In this document: positions 22,457 through 33,941 of the stretch, piece after piece | How the letters are laid out: the number at the start of each line of letters is the position of its first letter | Position numbering within the stretch: the stretch's first letter is position 1 | Assembly: GCF_907164915.1 (NCBI RefSeq) | Contig: NC_061870.1 | Location: 5,732,273-5,796,272 of the forward strand | DNA length: 64,000 bases | Direction: 5' to 3' | Source of the DNA: Impatiens glandulifera | Taxonomy: Eukaryota; Streptophyta; Magnoliopsida; Ericales; Balsaminaceae | The notes under the pieces: generated by a model | What the model was told of the DNA's origin: nothing | What the model saw: the letters and a program-made list of their open reading frames with translations, nothing else | The model's database searches: none | Translations under genes and position numbers: made by a program

Positions 22457-23880
22457 TGATGAGAAAAGCTCGACTTTGGGTTGAGTCGATCTCCTTCGCA
22501 GTCGAAGCCTCGCAGGCAATTCCTCGAATATATATATAATTGTGAAAAGAGAGTTTTGTAGAATCCAGCTTTAGTGAGATTGTATTATTAAACATTGTAT
22601 ACATGGGAATATTAATCAAGTAGTAATAAATTAATGGAGATAAGTGGAACTATTTGAAATCTCAATTACCCTTTAAAAATCACAACTAATATATTACTTA
22701 TAGGTTCTTTTTATCCTAAGTATAAAGATAGAGAATCACCCGGTCTTTCTTTTCTTTACTTTTTAAATCCATTCAATTTCGATATTAAAAAACATTATAA
22801 ACCCCGTCTTGAAGGGTATTTCATGCGATCTGAAATTAGGCGACTTCATGTCTTACTTTCCTCTCGAATCCCGAGTGGGATGAGGAACCAAAATAATAAG
22901 CTCGACCCGTATACTTTTAGAAAATATTTTTAGTCGATTACTTTGTTAAGTCTAGTGGATTATCTTCCTCTCGAATCTCGTAAAATTAACGAGAGACCGA
23001 CTCTCTCGGGAGTCGTCTCGTCTGAAATTGAGATAAAGAACCGAAATAGAATTTATCAATAGTTAGACATAATTTTGTTTAGTTATTAAGAGTTACCAAT
23101 TATTTACTTCAAGGAATGTATTGAAAAGAAAAAATTTTAGAATTTGTTTGGGCTCTGTGTGCTTGGTTACGTGTGAGAAAGAATATTTTGGCGCTATAGC
23201 CCACATGCCCATCTAAAAAGACAATCTCTACTACGAAATAAATTTGGCATTTTCGTTTTAATCCCGACAAGTTACACTTATTTTATTTAATTTTAATCAA
23301 TAACTAATCTTGTTCATTTCCTAAAAAGGCATGATATTTCTAGTCCTAACATTCATCTAGACCAAGACATTCAATAAATAAAATGTTCACTTAGGTTTAA
23401 CAAAAGTATGGTAGCGTATATGGCAAAATATAGACCGTAAACCGATAAATGATTAAGTTAAAAAATGGCTTAAACCTGTGATGTGTTCAAAAAATAATAT
23501 TAGTACATCAAAAACATAGAAATAATTCAAGAATCATCCTGAAATTTTTCTCGTATTTTTCAGACACTTGTAGTACAAGTTATGAATACTACAAGTTAGA
23601 CAAAATGATCACACTGCCCATAATCAAATTTTTTGAGTTCCATAAAATGAGGGAAATTATTATAAGTTATGGTGGAAGTCAAACATGACTTCCCACATCT
23701 ATGCCCCGTTTGATATCGCGACAACGCGTGGTGGAACGGATTTTCATCCCACTTTCATGAAAACCACACCGGCCAATGTGACATCCACCTCACAACTTCC
23801 TGTTGGAACCAGAAGGGAGAATGAGACCAACGCTCTTAACCCATGAGACAACCTCCTCAATTAACTGAAAAGGACAAATG
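22457..23880. other. Upstream of RlmN-like gene, then LTR-like DNA of the gypsy element
   Basis: No gene. Near 22855 and 22968 the segment CTTCCTCTCGAATC recurs with surrounding similarity. The first copy is the reverse complement of 33660-33700, so retrotransposon-derived sequence starts by about 22800. An exact LTR boundary was not found. Confidence 0.45.
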
Positions 23881-26460
23881 CTAACATTTCCATTTTGTAA
23901 ATCCTAATGTACTCTATCGAGCATAGGAAAGAAGTCCACAATGAGTTAAGCAAGGCTAACATCTCTTCCAACACTATCCCTAAAGAGATACTAGGGATCA
24001 TATCCACTAGTTCGCAACGCAACATGATTGGATTCGAAGACAAAGATCTTCCATCAGCCGAAACAAATCATGACAAAGCGCTCTACATTTTTTGTGCAAA
24101 TGAAGGAAAAGACCGTTTTAATGGTCTTGATAGACAATGGATCCACTCTCAACATATGTCCTTGGAGGACTCTTGAAATGATAGGTGTATCCTAAGACAA
24201 GATCATATCATCTGACCTATGTGTAAGAGGTTTCGACAACTCTCTCCGCGAGATAATGGGTTGCTTCAAGTGCATCGTCCGAGTAACCGTCATCCCTTTT
24301 CAGGTTGACTTTTTTGTCATCAACATGTAGCCTTCCTATAACTTGATCTTAGGAAGACCATGGATTCATCAAGCCAAGGCTTTAAACTATACCCTACATC
24401 AAAAGCTTAGGTTCGTCGTCAACGACCAATTAATCACAGTCAATGATGTAATTGACACCACAATAGTCATAGAGTCTACCCACATCGACACTCCTAAGGT
24501 TGAACTAAGCGGGTTCAAGATATGTCCAATCCTCTCAGAATGTAAAGACTTATCCAAACACCCTGACATCAGCATGTTTAGCCTCTCCTAAATAAGAATG
24601 ATGCGCAAAATGGGATATTTCTCTACCATGGGCTTAAGCCCAAATGCCAAAGGCATGACCTCATTCCCGCAACCATGTTGTAACATGGATCGACACGGTC
24701 TAAGATACATCCCTACATGATTCAAAGAAATCCACACGAAAAGGATATCCAAACGATACATCATTGTTCCACCAATCTTGAATGGGCATTTCATTCGCGA
24801 GGGACAAAGCATCCTGTACTTTGACTTCCCCAAACCTTTTACCAATCCAGATTTATAGAGATGTTTTCTAGGTCTCGAAATCTTTTCAGATTGTCCTTAT
24901 AATCCTAACCCTTTTGTTTTCAAGGTTAGAAAAAGAATAAACTATTGGTGCGACACCTTCCAAAACTTGGCTCAGATTTCCATAAAAGGTGCTCCAACTC
25001 AAGAATCTAGCTCTCTCGGTTCTCAAGAAACCGACTCCCTTTCATCCATAGATGTCTTGATCGATAAAAGTATAACTATTTCTTCTCTCATGTGTAGAAA
25101 TATTTTAAATAGTGTACATTATAAGAAACCCACGAATAATGATCTTGTTGAATCATCTTCGCTTACATGTAATAAATCCCTCGATGTAATAAAAGAAGTA
25201 TAAACTTCAAATTTATGAGTAAAAATGATATTTATTTTTACTCTAACTTGAACTTCGAAACCAAACACTTCTTAGAAAATAAGGATGAGATTGTCTCTTC
25301 CGCGGAAAAAAATACAATCGAAATCAACTTAAACAGAACCAACAATCCTCAGATCGTACTGATTGGCCAAAGTTTAAACCCCCAAGAACATCTAGAGATT
25401 GTTGAGCTACTAAAAGAAAACAAAGACGTCTTTGTCTGGTCATATAAAGACATGCCAGATATCGATCCAAAGATCACGTGACATCATATTCCTCTATATC
25501 CTGACGCTAAACCTGTGAAGCAAAAGCTCAAACGGATGAATGGGGAATTTATGAATAAAATCCAGGAAGAAGTCCGAAAGCAACTCAAAGTTGGATTTCT
25601 TAAGGTAGTAGAATATCCTACCTAGATTGCCAACGTAGTTCCCGTCCTAAAGAAAGATAGAAGATTACATATGTGTAAATTATTGGGATCTGAATAAGTC
25701 CAGCCCTAAATATCATTTCCCACTACCACACATCGACGTACTGGTCGATCATGTCGCCGATAATGAAATGTTATCATTCATGGATAGATTCTCAGATACA
25801 ACCAAATCTTGATAGCCCCGTAAAACAGGGAAAAGACCACGTTTATAACATAAGTTAGAACTTTCTGCTATAGGGTCATGCCTTTCAGTCTTAAGAACGT
25901 GAGAACCACTTATCAAAGGGAAGCCACCATGATCCACAAAGAAGTGGAAGTATATGTCGACGACATGATCGTCAAATCGAGAAGTTTCCCTATACCCTCT
26001 TGGGATATATAATAACCATTTGAACGTCAACAAGAGAAACGCCATTCCCATTGCCGTGCAACTTATCGAAGTCGATGTCCCTACTTTAAGACTTCTACTC
26101 GAGACACAAGTAGTGGAAGAAGATTAGTGTAAGTCATGGTAAAATCAACTAACCCTTATGGAATTCAAGAGGTTAGACACGTTATATTACACACAAGCAT
26201 TTCAAGACGAATGACCAAAGCTTTCAACAAGAATGTCAAGCCTTAGAACATACAAGAATGTGATTTAGTCCTAAAGAAGAACTATAGATACTAGACCTCA
26301 TAAGTAAGTTTCAAACCCGATAGGAAGGACTCTACCTTGTTAGGAAGGTATTTTCAGGTGATGCCATGCGATTAACCATCATAGACGGAGAAGAATTAAC
26401 AACACTATTCAACGTCGACATTCTCAAAATATATTTTGTCTAGAGAATGCATGATGAAAT
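23881..26460 (+). pseudogene. Decayed Ty3/gypsy polyprotein (Tat/Ogre-like)
   Basis: Frames at 23907-24176, 24343-24591, 24967-25203 and 25215-25481, plus untracked frames to 26460, form one broken polyprotein. Landmarks in order: FEDKDLPSAE then, in a shifted frame, LIDNGSTLNICPW (aspartic protease DNGS) at about 24120; LILGRPWIHQAKAL at 24340; WSYKDMPDIDPKI at 25440; RT pieces around 25600-25760 (IANVVPVLKK, DFPLPHIDVLVD-like) and EVEVYVDDMIVKS at 25945-25985. RNase H and integrase are missing or unreadable; a short C-terminal piece is seen near 26350-26445. Many stops and frameshifts show an old copy. The motif style fits the Tat/Ogre branch of Ty3/gypsy. Confidence 0.75.
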
Positions 26461-26739
26461 CCATTCACAAAACTCCAAATTTCGTAACTCACAAGTTACG
26501 AACTACGTTCGAACCTGATCTCTCCTTGTTATGAGATTATGTAGGCAACTTGTCATGGGTGTGGTCCCACTAAATTTATAACCCTAAATCCATTCACAAC
26601 ATCCAAAAATTTCAGTTCATAAATCATAAGTTGTGAACTACGTTCGAACCTGATCTATCCTTGTTATGAGTGTATGTAGGAAACCTGTTAGGGTGTAGTC
26701 TCAATAAATCCAAAAATATAAAAACCCTATGACAATACT
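26461..26739 (+). repeat. Gypsy 3' region with GAACTACGTTCGAAC repeat
   Basis: Two copies (about 26500-26575 and 26632-26705) of a module that begins GAACTACGTTCGAACCTGAT and ends near GTAGGCAAC...CATGGG. Further copies lie at about 28150, 28363 and 28737, after the solo LTR insertion. The module is typical of the non-coding 3' part of Tat/Ogre-like elements. Confidence 0.55.
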
Positions 26740-28055
26740 TGTTAGGATCTAGGTTGCCGCTGGAGGACCGGGGTTGGGCCGGTTTAGCGGGCTTCACTCA
26801 AAGGGTGGTGATTAATCCTGTTAGAGATTAACACCGGGGTTTCAATACTACACAAATTGTCACAAACTCTTGAACTAGGTTCAAGCACGGAAGAGGTTTG
26901 TTTCAGTTTGAAGCGGCACACTCACGAGATAGGCAGAACCGGTTTTGGATGATATAGGTTTGAAAATTGATGGGTCGGTTTTTATAGCCTGGTGATTCGG
27001 TTTGGATAGAGTCAAGTGTGTTAGAGCGGTGTAGGTAAGTTAGTGTAGGTCGGTTAGAAAATGGAACCGGCAGAAAAGTAAATAACAAGACAGATTTTAT
27101 GGATGTTCGGAGATAAAACTCTTACGTCACCCCTTCCTCTCGAAACCGCGAGAAAGATATTCACTAAGGAATACAAATACAATCCGATCGAGACTTATTT
27201 CCTGCTCGATAACACCCTTACAATTTACACCGAAATTGTAAAATACACACTTCAACTTTAGCACTTATGCTTTCTAGAGAGATAACACACTCTTTTCACT
27301 TGTAGATTAAATGTTCACTATATGCTTCAAATCTCTTTTTGTCCCTTAGAATCTCTCTTGTTTCTCTTGTTGTCCCGCATTTACTCTTCCTCACCTGCTC
27401 CTTTTATAGGTGAAATATGCCAACGGTCATATTTTACTCCCTTGAATTTGATTGGTTGAGCAGGGGTTCAGTGATTCAGACTCTGCGGTCATCTGTTAAG
27501 ACCTGGCGGTCAACTCTGCAGACTTTACAGTCTGTTCTTTCGGTGTGTAAGACAAACCTGCTAGGTTTGTCTTTTACTCAATGTGGTAACTGTTGGTTAG
27601 ACAGTTGTCTGTACTTGGAAGATTGCCTCTGATTTATCCTGAAAGTAGAAAGATCCTGTAGGACTGTCTTCTGCAGCCTGTAGACTTTCCTCAGACTTGT
27701 ATGAATATGGAAATGTTCAGTCTGTTCCTTTGGTATCATTCTCAACAGATACCCAAAGTGGCTTCTTGTACTGGTCGGTCATTTAACCGAATGGCTTCCG
27801 GTGTGATTGGTTTAACCGGACAGCTTCCGGTTATTCCTTTGCCTTCTAGCTGATCGGCTGTCTGGTGTTTCCGGTTTTTAGCTTTGGCCGATCCTTTCTT
27901 TGTGCGGTCATGTTCCGAATGTTCCTGGTCGGTTTACTGTCTTGACCGGTTAATCTTCTTAGCCGGTTCATTTGTTTGACCGGTCTGGTTCCTTGTTCCT
28001 GCATGGAAGGTTTATTTATGTTAAGTTCTGTGAACCGGTCTAATTTTATCTAACA
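26740..28055 (-). mobile_element. Solo LTR of the Sirevirus-like family with perfect 5-bp TSD
   Basis: 1316 bp starting TGTTAGGATC and ending TTATCTAACA on the plus strand, flanked by identical ATACT at 26735-26739 and 28056-28060. No internal sequence remains, so the element was lost by LTR-LTR recombination. It carries the family TATA box (CTATAAAAG, 27410-27402 on the minus strand), an AACGG site at 27419-27429, the GTGACGTA block near 27120-27135 and a CCGGTT-rich U3 (27770-28040). Confidence 0.92.
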
Positions 28056-28060
28056 ATACT

Positions 28061-31000
28061 ATGTGCATTTATTAGAATAAAAATGATCAAAACCAAAATT
28101 CAAGAAATAATCCCCAAGTAGTTTAGACTAGAGAGTATTAAACTATTTCATACCTGATTCCTCCTTGTTACGAGAGTACGTAGGTAGTCTGTCATGGGTT
28201 TAGTCCCTCTAAAATAAAATAAAACAAATCCCCAGCAAACCTGAGTAAAAAAATTCCCTAACGGTTCACACAAGGAATAGGTATATGTTAACTCCTCAGC
28301 AAACTAATTACTGATCCCCAACAGAACTTAGAAGAACAATCTATCCATGATACAATTTTAGAACTACGGTCGGACATGATTTTTCCTTTTATGAGAATAC
28401 GCAGGTAGCTTGTCATGAGATCAATCCTAATAAATTTAAAATAACCAAACTTATATGTCAACAATAGGGGAATATTTGAAAAATATGAAAAATAAATCAT
28501 CACATCTGGCCTTAAGTCAATTCTCATTCCAACAAAAACTTAAGAAATTTCCCTAGATTAAGTCAATTGCCAATCCAGCAGAAATTTAAAAGTTCTCCCA
28601 ACTTAGGTCAATTGCCAATGCAGCAAAAACTTAAGAGATACCCCAACTTAGGTCAATTTCCAATCCAGCAAAAACTTAAGAGACCATCTTCAACATATAT
28701 TGGAATCACAATCTATTCGTGATATAATTTCGGAATTATGTTCGAACATGATTTCTACTTTTATGAGAATACGTAGGCATCTTGTCATGAGCTCGGTCTT
28801 AATAAAATTACAATCCCCGTCAAGTCAATACTTGAGCTGGCACAAAATACCTCCCTACAAAGTTCAAGCTAACAAGAACTTGTGATTACGAATCTATCTA
28901 AAACAATATAATCCCTATTTCGATACTAGGGACATTTTTGGAAGATAAAATGAGTTAGACCCTCAAACATTTCAAGTGCCAAGAAAAATGATATGCGAGC
29001 ACAAGAAATAAGTAGGGATGTGGGAAAAGACGTTTCTCCCCCAAGGGATGTCACTTGACTAGTATATGTAACTAATGGGATCCGAGTAAGGTGCTTTGCA
29101 AAAAGATCTTCATCGAGATTAGATGAAAGCTTAAACTACTAATGTTTAAGTGAGATCTCACAAAAGATGAATGCCCAAACTCAGAACCATATCATCAATA
29201 GAGGTGAGGTCTCATCTCAAGTAGAGGTCAAGTGCAAAAATCTAATATCTCAAGTAAAAGAATCAAGTCAATTAAGACTGTGTTGGTTGATATACGAAAT
29301 ACAATATTATTGTTCATTTAGAATTTCATCTAATTGCCAAGCAAGAACAAAGTATTTGACTCTATTAGATATACCCTAGTAATCAAGAAAAGAGGTTAGA
29401 AGAAAATAGAACAATACTCACATAGTTTGAGATATTGAAATCACAATTCGTTGTTCATCTAAACCCTTGTCTAATTGCCAATGAAAGAATAAGAATGTAT
29501 TGACTCTATTAAATATACCATGAGTATTAACCAAGAGGCCTTAGAATCAAAAAGCATGCTGACCTCTAAATTTGAGAAGCGAGACTTAACCACATGATGC
29601 ACGGTTGAAAGACTAAGCGTTCAAGCGAATAAATCCCTCAAAGAACTCAGGACAAAACTCCATGGAAAAAGACAATTCCCTAAATAGATAGTATCGACCT
29701 CAGAGAACATTGTTTACATGAGGTTTCCTCTCGACATACCCCAAGGAAAGAAGTACAGAACCGATTCTTGAAAGTTTTTCAAGACCGATGAAGAAGACGC
29801 TAGTACCTTGAAAATTAAAGGAATCTGACTTCAAACATAATCACTAAGCAGAGTTGTGATTAGAATAATCATTAAGATTTATCGCTCAATGAGAGGAGCG
29901 GCCCAAGAATAATCACTAAGAATAATTCTGGTCAAATAGGCACTAGTTTTGTAACCCCAACATGTAAAATGTAAAGAAGAGAAGGAAGATACAACTTGGG
30001 CCGTGCATCTTATGCTCTACCTTTCGTAGTTACGATGCATTTCGAGGAATCGGCTGCGTGAAAATAGTAACATTCATTTAAAATACCCGTACAAGATAGA
30101 AATATATGCAAACATAACATACTATAACCATGCGTCCCTATATAAAGATTACATATATATTTGTAAGACGATGTATCTAGGCAGTTCTATTTGGTGGACG
30201 TATTTGATACCTTTAGAATAGTATCACTTGTAGAAAACAGTTGATAACAAAAAAACAATCATGAGTTTTGGTTTCATTTGTGTTTCATCAATTATTTAAT
30301 CACAGTGATCAAGGAAATATATCGATGATAGAAGTGGAAAACCGGACCATATTGACTAGAATGACACTAGGGTGAGAATTTGAAATTTCGCTACTCAGGT
30401 TTCGATTATTAAACAACAACGAAAGCCTACCAAAAACCACACATATTAAGTTTTCTGAAAGAACCATAAGAAATGACATATTAAAGAATTTTTTAATGAA
30501 TCAGTGATCAACTACCAAGATGTTGAGTTCTCATATCATAAGATAATGAGCAACCTTTTGGGGAAGAAGTAACGAGTCCTCATATCAATGAGATAATGAG
30601 CGATCGCTGACAACCAACAAATTCTCACATCAAAAGACAATGAGAAATTTTTAGAAAATACAAAGTTCTCACATCAACAAGATGATGAGAAACTTGTGTA
30701 ACAAAAATAGAGTTCAAAACGCTCAGGCTGATGACTCACAAAATGACACAAACAATGAACTCAACACGCTAAGGTTACCAATTCATGTTATAAGATAATA
30801 TGAACTCAACACGCTTAAGGCTTGTAAGCAATACAAATTTACATACCCAAATTATAAAATTAAAATAATTATTTTAATTTATTTTTGAATAAATAAAATA
30901 AAAAAATTAATCCCAAGACCAAATCTAATTAAAACAATTAATTAGATTAATTATAGTGATCATTAAAATCTAATTAATTAAGAAAAATGGCCAAAGAAAA

Positions 31001-31289
31001 AATAAAATTATTTGAGTAAATGTTTTACTCATTTTATCTTAATATAATTTTAGAAAAATCAAGGGATTAAAATAAATAATTTAGGATGAAATGTGGTATC
31101 CATTTCATCCCCAAAAATTATTTATTTAACCCAAAGATATACAAAAATAATAAAATAAATTGGCAAAATATTTGTCATATTACTTTTAATATTTTGTGTA
31201 TTTTAAAATATTAAAATTAAAGTCAAAGAGTGAAAGAAAAATCAATTTCAAACAAACTTTTAAGGTTTTAAATAAAAATAAAATTCGTA
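28061..31289 (+). repeat. Non-coding 3' region of the gypsy element
   Basis: No gene. It contains more GAACTACG...ATACGTAGG modules (about 28150, 28363, 28737) and a 57-bp tandem repeat at 28511-28686 (four copies around CTTAGGTCAATTGCCAATCC). A diverged 140-bp duplication lies at 29290-29400 and 29430-29530. From 30520 to 30840 short units mention ATCAANAAGATAATGAG and ACTCAACACGCTAAGG, the latter also found at 48060-48240. 30840-31260 is very AT-rich. Confidence 0.5.
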
Positions 31290-32110
31290 ACTAGGTGAAG
31301 CCAAAATTCTGTGAAAAGGCTACAACTGAAACCGCAACCAACAGATTGATGGTGATAGGATCGACTTTATCGATAAAGACAGGGGTCTGGCTAAGGATGA
31401 AGGCTTATGAAAAACGGTTTGACAGAAATCATGTTAGGGATTTAATTCGTTTTTTATTCTACACAAACTTGTGTAAACACTTGAAACAGATTCAAGGCGG
31501 AATTGTTTACTTGGGTCTGAAGCACGAGATGAAATATGAAAAGATGACAGAAATGAAGAACACAACGGTTTATTTATGGATGTTCGGAGAAACTCTCCTA
31601 CGTCACCCTTCTTCCAACCACCGGAAGGATTCACTATAATATGGTTTGAATCAAATACAATTTACACGCACACTTAGCTCACTATTGAACAGAACACTTT
31701 TTGTTCAATTACAAGATGAAGAATATCACTCAGCTAAAGGTGTTTTGATTCTAGATCTCTCTTGATTCACACACAGTAAAATAAAAAAGAAGCTTCATAG
31801 TTCAGTAAGCAAGATGATTGAGTAGTTTCTCTCTCTGCAAAACCAGATTGCTTGTTCGTTCGGTAGAATTCGTAAGGCTAGCAGTTGTGCTTGTTAAGGC
31901 AGATTGTCCGTTGTCCTTGAGATTTGTTAAGTACTGAGCAGAAGCTAACGGTTGAATCTTCAAGAATGATACGTGGCACTCTTCCATTGGAAATCCTCCA
32001 TCGTACACAGCAGATTCTGAGCACAAGGATCGTGGCCGTACATCACTAGTAGTGCGCCGAATATTCCATCAGGGATGTACCTGCAAAACAAGTAATGTGA
32101 GGAAAATTCT
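31290..32110 (-). repeat. Diverged LTR fragment related to the Sirevirus-like family
   Basis: Shares with the other LTRs the block TTTATGGATGTTCGGAGA followed by CTACGTCACCC (31567-31605), the repeated 'acttgaaacagattcaagg' section upstream of it and an AACGG site at 31944-31954. Neither terminal TGTTAG nor TAACA is recognisable, so both ends are lost or strongly mutated. The palindromic array at 32248-33250 continues from its U3 side and may be part of the same LTR. Confidence 0.6.
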
Positions 32111-32247
32111 CTTACTTGGCATTCCTTGATTGGATGCATATAGCTGTTGTACTAATCTTCACTAGAAAGTAGAGCAGAAGTAGGGTACAACTATAGCACG
32201 TGGGTAGGTGAAATGCTAGATTCAAGCGTACTGCTTAAACTGAGCAT

Positions 32248-33250
32248 TAGACGTATTTCAGTTAGACGGATTGTGAAAATATATCTAATGAAATAAGTCA
32301 TCTCCTTCTAACAGAAAAACGTCTATTAGACCGCCTGGTCTAATAGAATTAGACTCGCGTCTAATTACAATAACCATTAGACTGCACGTCTAACTCCACT
32401 GAGTTAGACTGCACGTCTAATTCCGGTTCTACCTCAGACTTGTCTAAAGAAGTTAGACGCACGTCTAACTTTCACTAATTAGACTACACGTCTAATTATC
32501 CAATAACCATTAGACTGCACGTCTAACTCCACTAAGTTAGACTACACGTCTAATTCCAGTTCTACCTCAGACTTGTCTGAAGGAGTTAGACGCACGTCTA
32601 AGTTTCACTAATTAGACTACACGTCTAATTATCCAATAACCATTAGACTGCACTTCTAACTCCACTTTAGACTGCACGTCTATTTCCGGTTCTACCTCAG
32701 ACTTGTCTGAAGGAGTTAGATGCACGTCTAACTTTCACTAATTAGACTACACGTCTAATTATCCAATAACCATTAGACTGCACGTCTAACTCCACTGAGT
32801 TAGACTACACGTCTAATTCCGGTTCTACCTCAGACTTGTCTGAAGGAGTTAGACGCACATCTAACTTTCACATTCTATTAGATTGCACGTCTAACTCCGC
32901 TGAGTTAGACTACACGTCTAATTTCGCATAAATTAGACTACCCGTCTAATTGCAAATATATTAGACTACACGTCTAACTCCGACGAGTTAGACTGTAACA
33001 ATTAGACTAGCCGTCTAATTACAAACATATTAGACTTACGTCTAATTCCGTGTATTCATTATACTAACGTATAATTCTTTACATTCATTAGACTACACGT
33101 CTAACTCCGATGAGTTAGACTGTACGTTTAATTCTATGCATTAGACTTACGTCTAATTCCGTGTATCTATTAAACCATCCGTCTAATTACACGTCTGTTA
33201 GACTACACGTCTAACTCCGATGAGTTAGACTGTAAGTTTAATTTTATGCA
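32248..33250. repeat. Palindromic minisatellite (TTAGAC...GTCTAA), 133-bp higher-order unit
   Basis: Dozens of short inverted repeats of form TTAGACTNCACGTCTAA, each able to fold as a hairpin. Between 32371 and 32870 they form a higher-order unit recurring at 32371, 32504, 32637 and 32767 (133, 133 and 130 bp). From 32870 to 33250 the units are shorter and more variable. No coding potential. Confidence 0.85.
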
Positions 33251-33354
33251 TTGAAAGCCAAAATCGGTCTAATAACCCTCATTAGATCCAAGTCTTATGA
33301 AATATTGTTTCAATACACCTGTATCAAAACTCATAAGTTATTTCATCATCAAAA

Positions 33355-33640
33355 TCTAGCCTAGGACTAAGAGGTTCAAACGATATTCTTCATCTAGGAC
33401 CGAGAATTTCCACATATAACCGAGAATTTAAACCTAGGACCGAGGGGACTCACACTTATTCGAGAACTCCCAAATCTAGGACCGATGAATTCCACCCAAG
33501 ACCAAGAGGTCCGACCAAGAAGTCAAACTTGGGATCGAGAAGTCTCACACCCGACTAAGAACTCCAACCAAGGACCGATGACTTCCACCAAAAACTGAGG
33601 CATCCAACCATAATTCTTGCACCCGACCCAAATTAGACTC
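33355..33640 (+). repeat. Degenerate 'GGACCGAGAA' repeat
   Basis: About ten loose units of 25-40 bp built on ACCGAGAA/ACCAAGA with CTAGGACCGAG and TTCCACC sub-motifs. Similar wording (AGGACCGAGACCGGG) occurs in the TR-GAG LTRs at 44796 and 46630. Origin unclear. Confidence 0.45.
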
Positions 33641-33715
33641 TAGTTAAGCCTATCATTGTGGTTCCTCATCCCACTCGGGATTCGAGAGGAAGGTAAGTTA
33701 TGAGGAGAAAACTAT

Positions 33716-33841
33716 CGAGTCAAATTAACGCATTAAAATGTTGACCGTTTTTAGACATTACACTATTGGTTCATGAAACAACATAAACGAATTCGTTACG
33801 CTAGGTCTGCTGATTCACGAAATGTATCAAACAAACTTGAT
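33716..33841 (+). repeat. Segment duplicated at 47905-48040
   Basis: From GAGAAAACTATCGAGTCAAA to AAACTTGA the sequence matches 47905-48039 with about eight differences. One copy ends at the assembly gap, the other starts at the 3' edge of an LTR. Confidence 0.75.
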
Positions 33842-33941
33842 NNNNNNNNNNNNNNNNNNNNNNNNNNNNNNNNNNNNNNNNNNNNNNNNNNNNNNNNNNN
33901 NNNNNNNNNNNNNNNNNNNNNNNNNNNNNNNNNNNNNNNNN
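33842..33941. other. Assembly gap (100 N)
   Basis: Exactly 100 undetermined bases, the usual placeholder for a gap of unknown size. The missing sequence should include the LTR, gag and first half of pol of the copy at 33942-42379. Confidence 0.99.

Noticed and set aside
32248..33250. CRISPR-like look of regular palindromic repeats
   Set aside because: Plant nuclear DNA; spacers are themselves repeated and there are no cas genes. It is a minisatellite.
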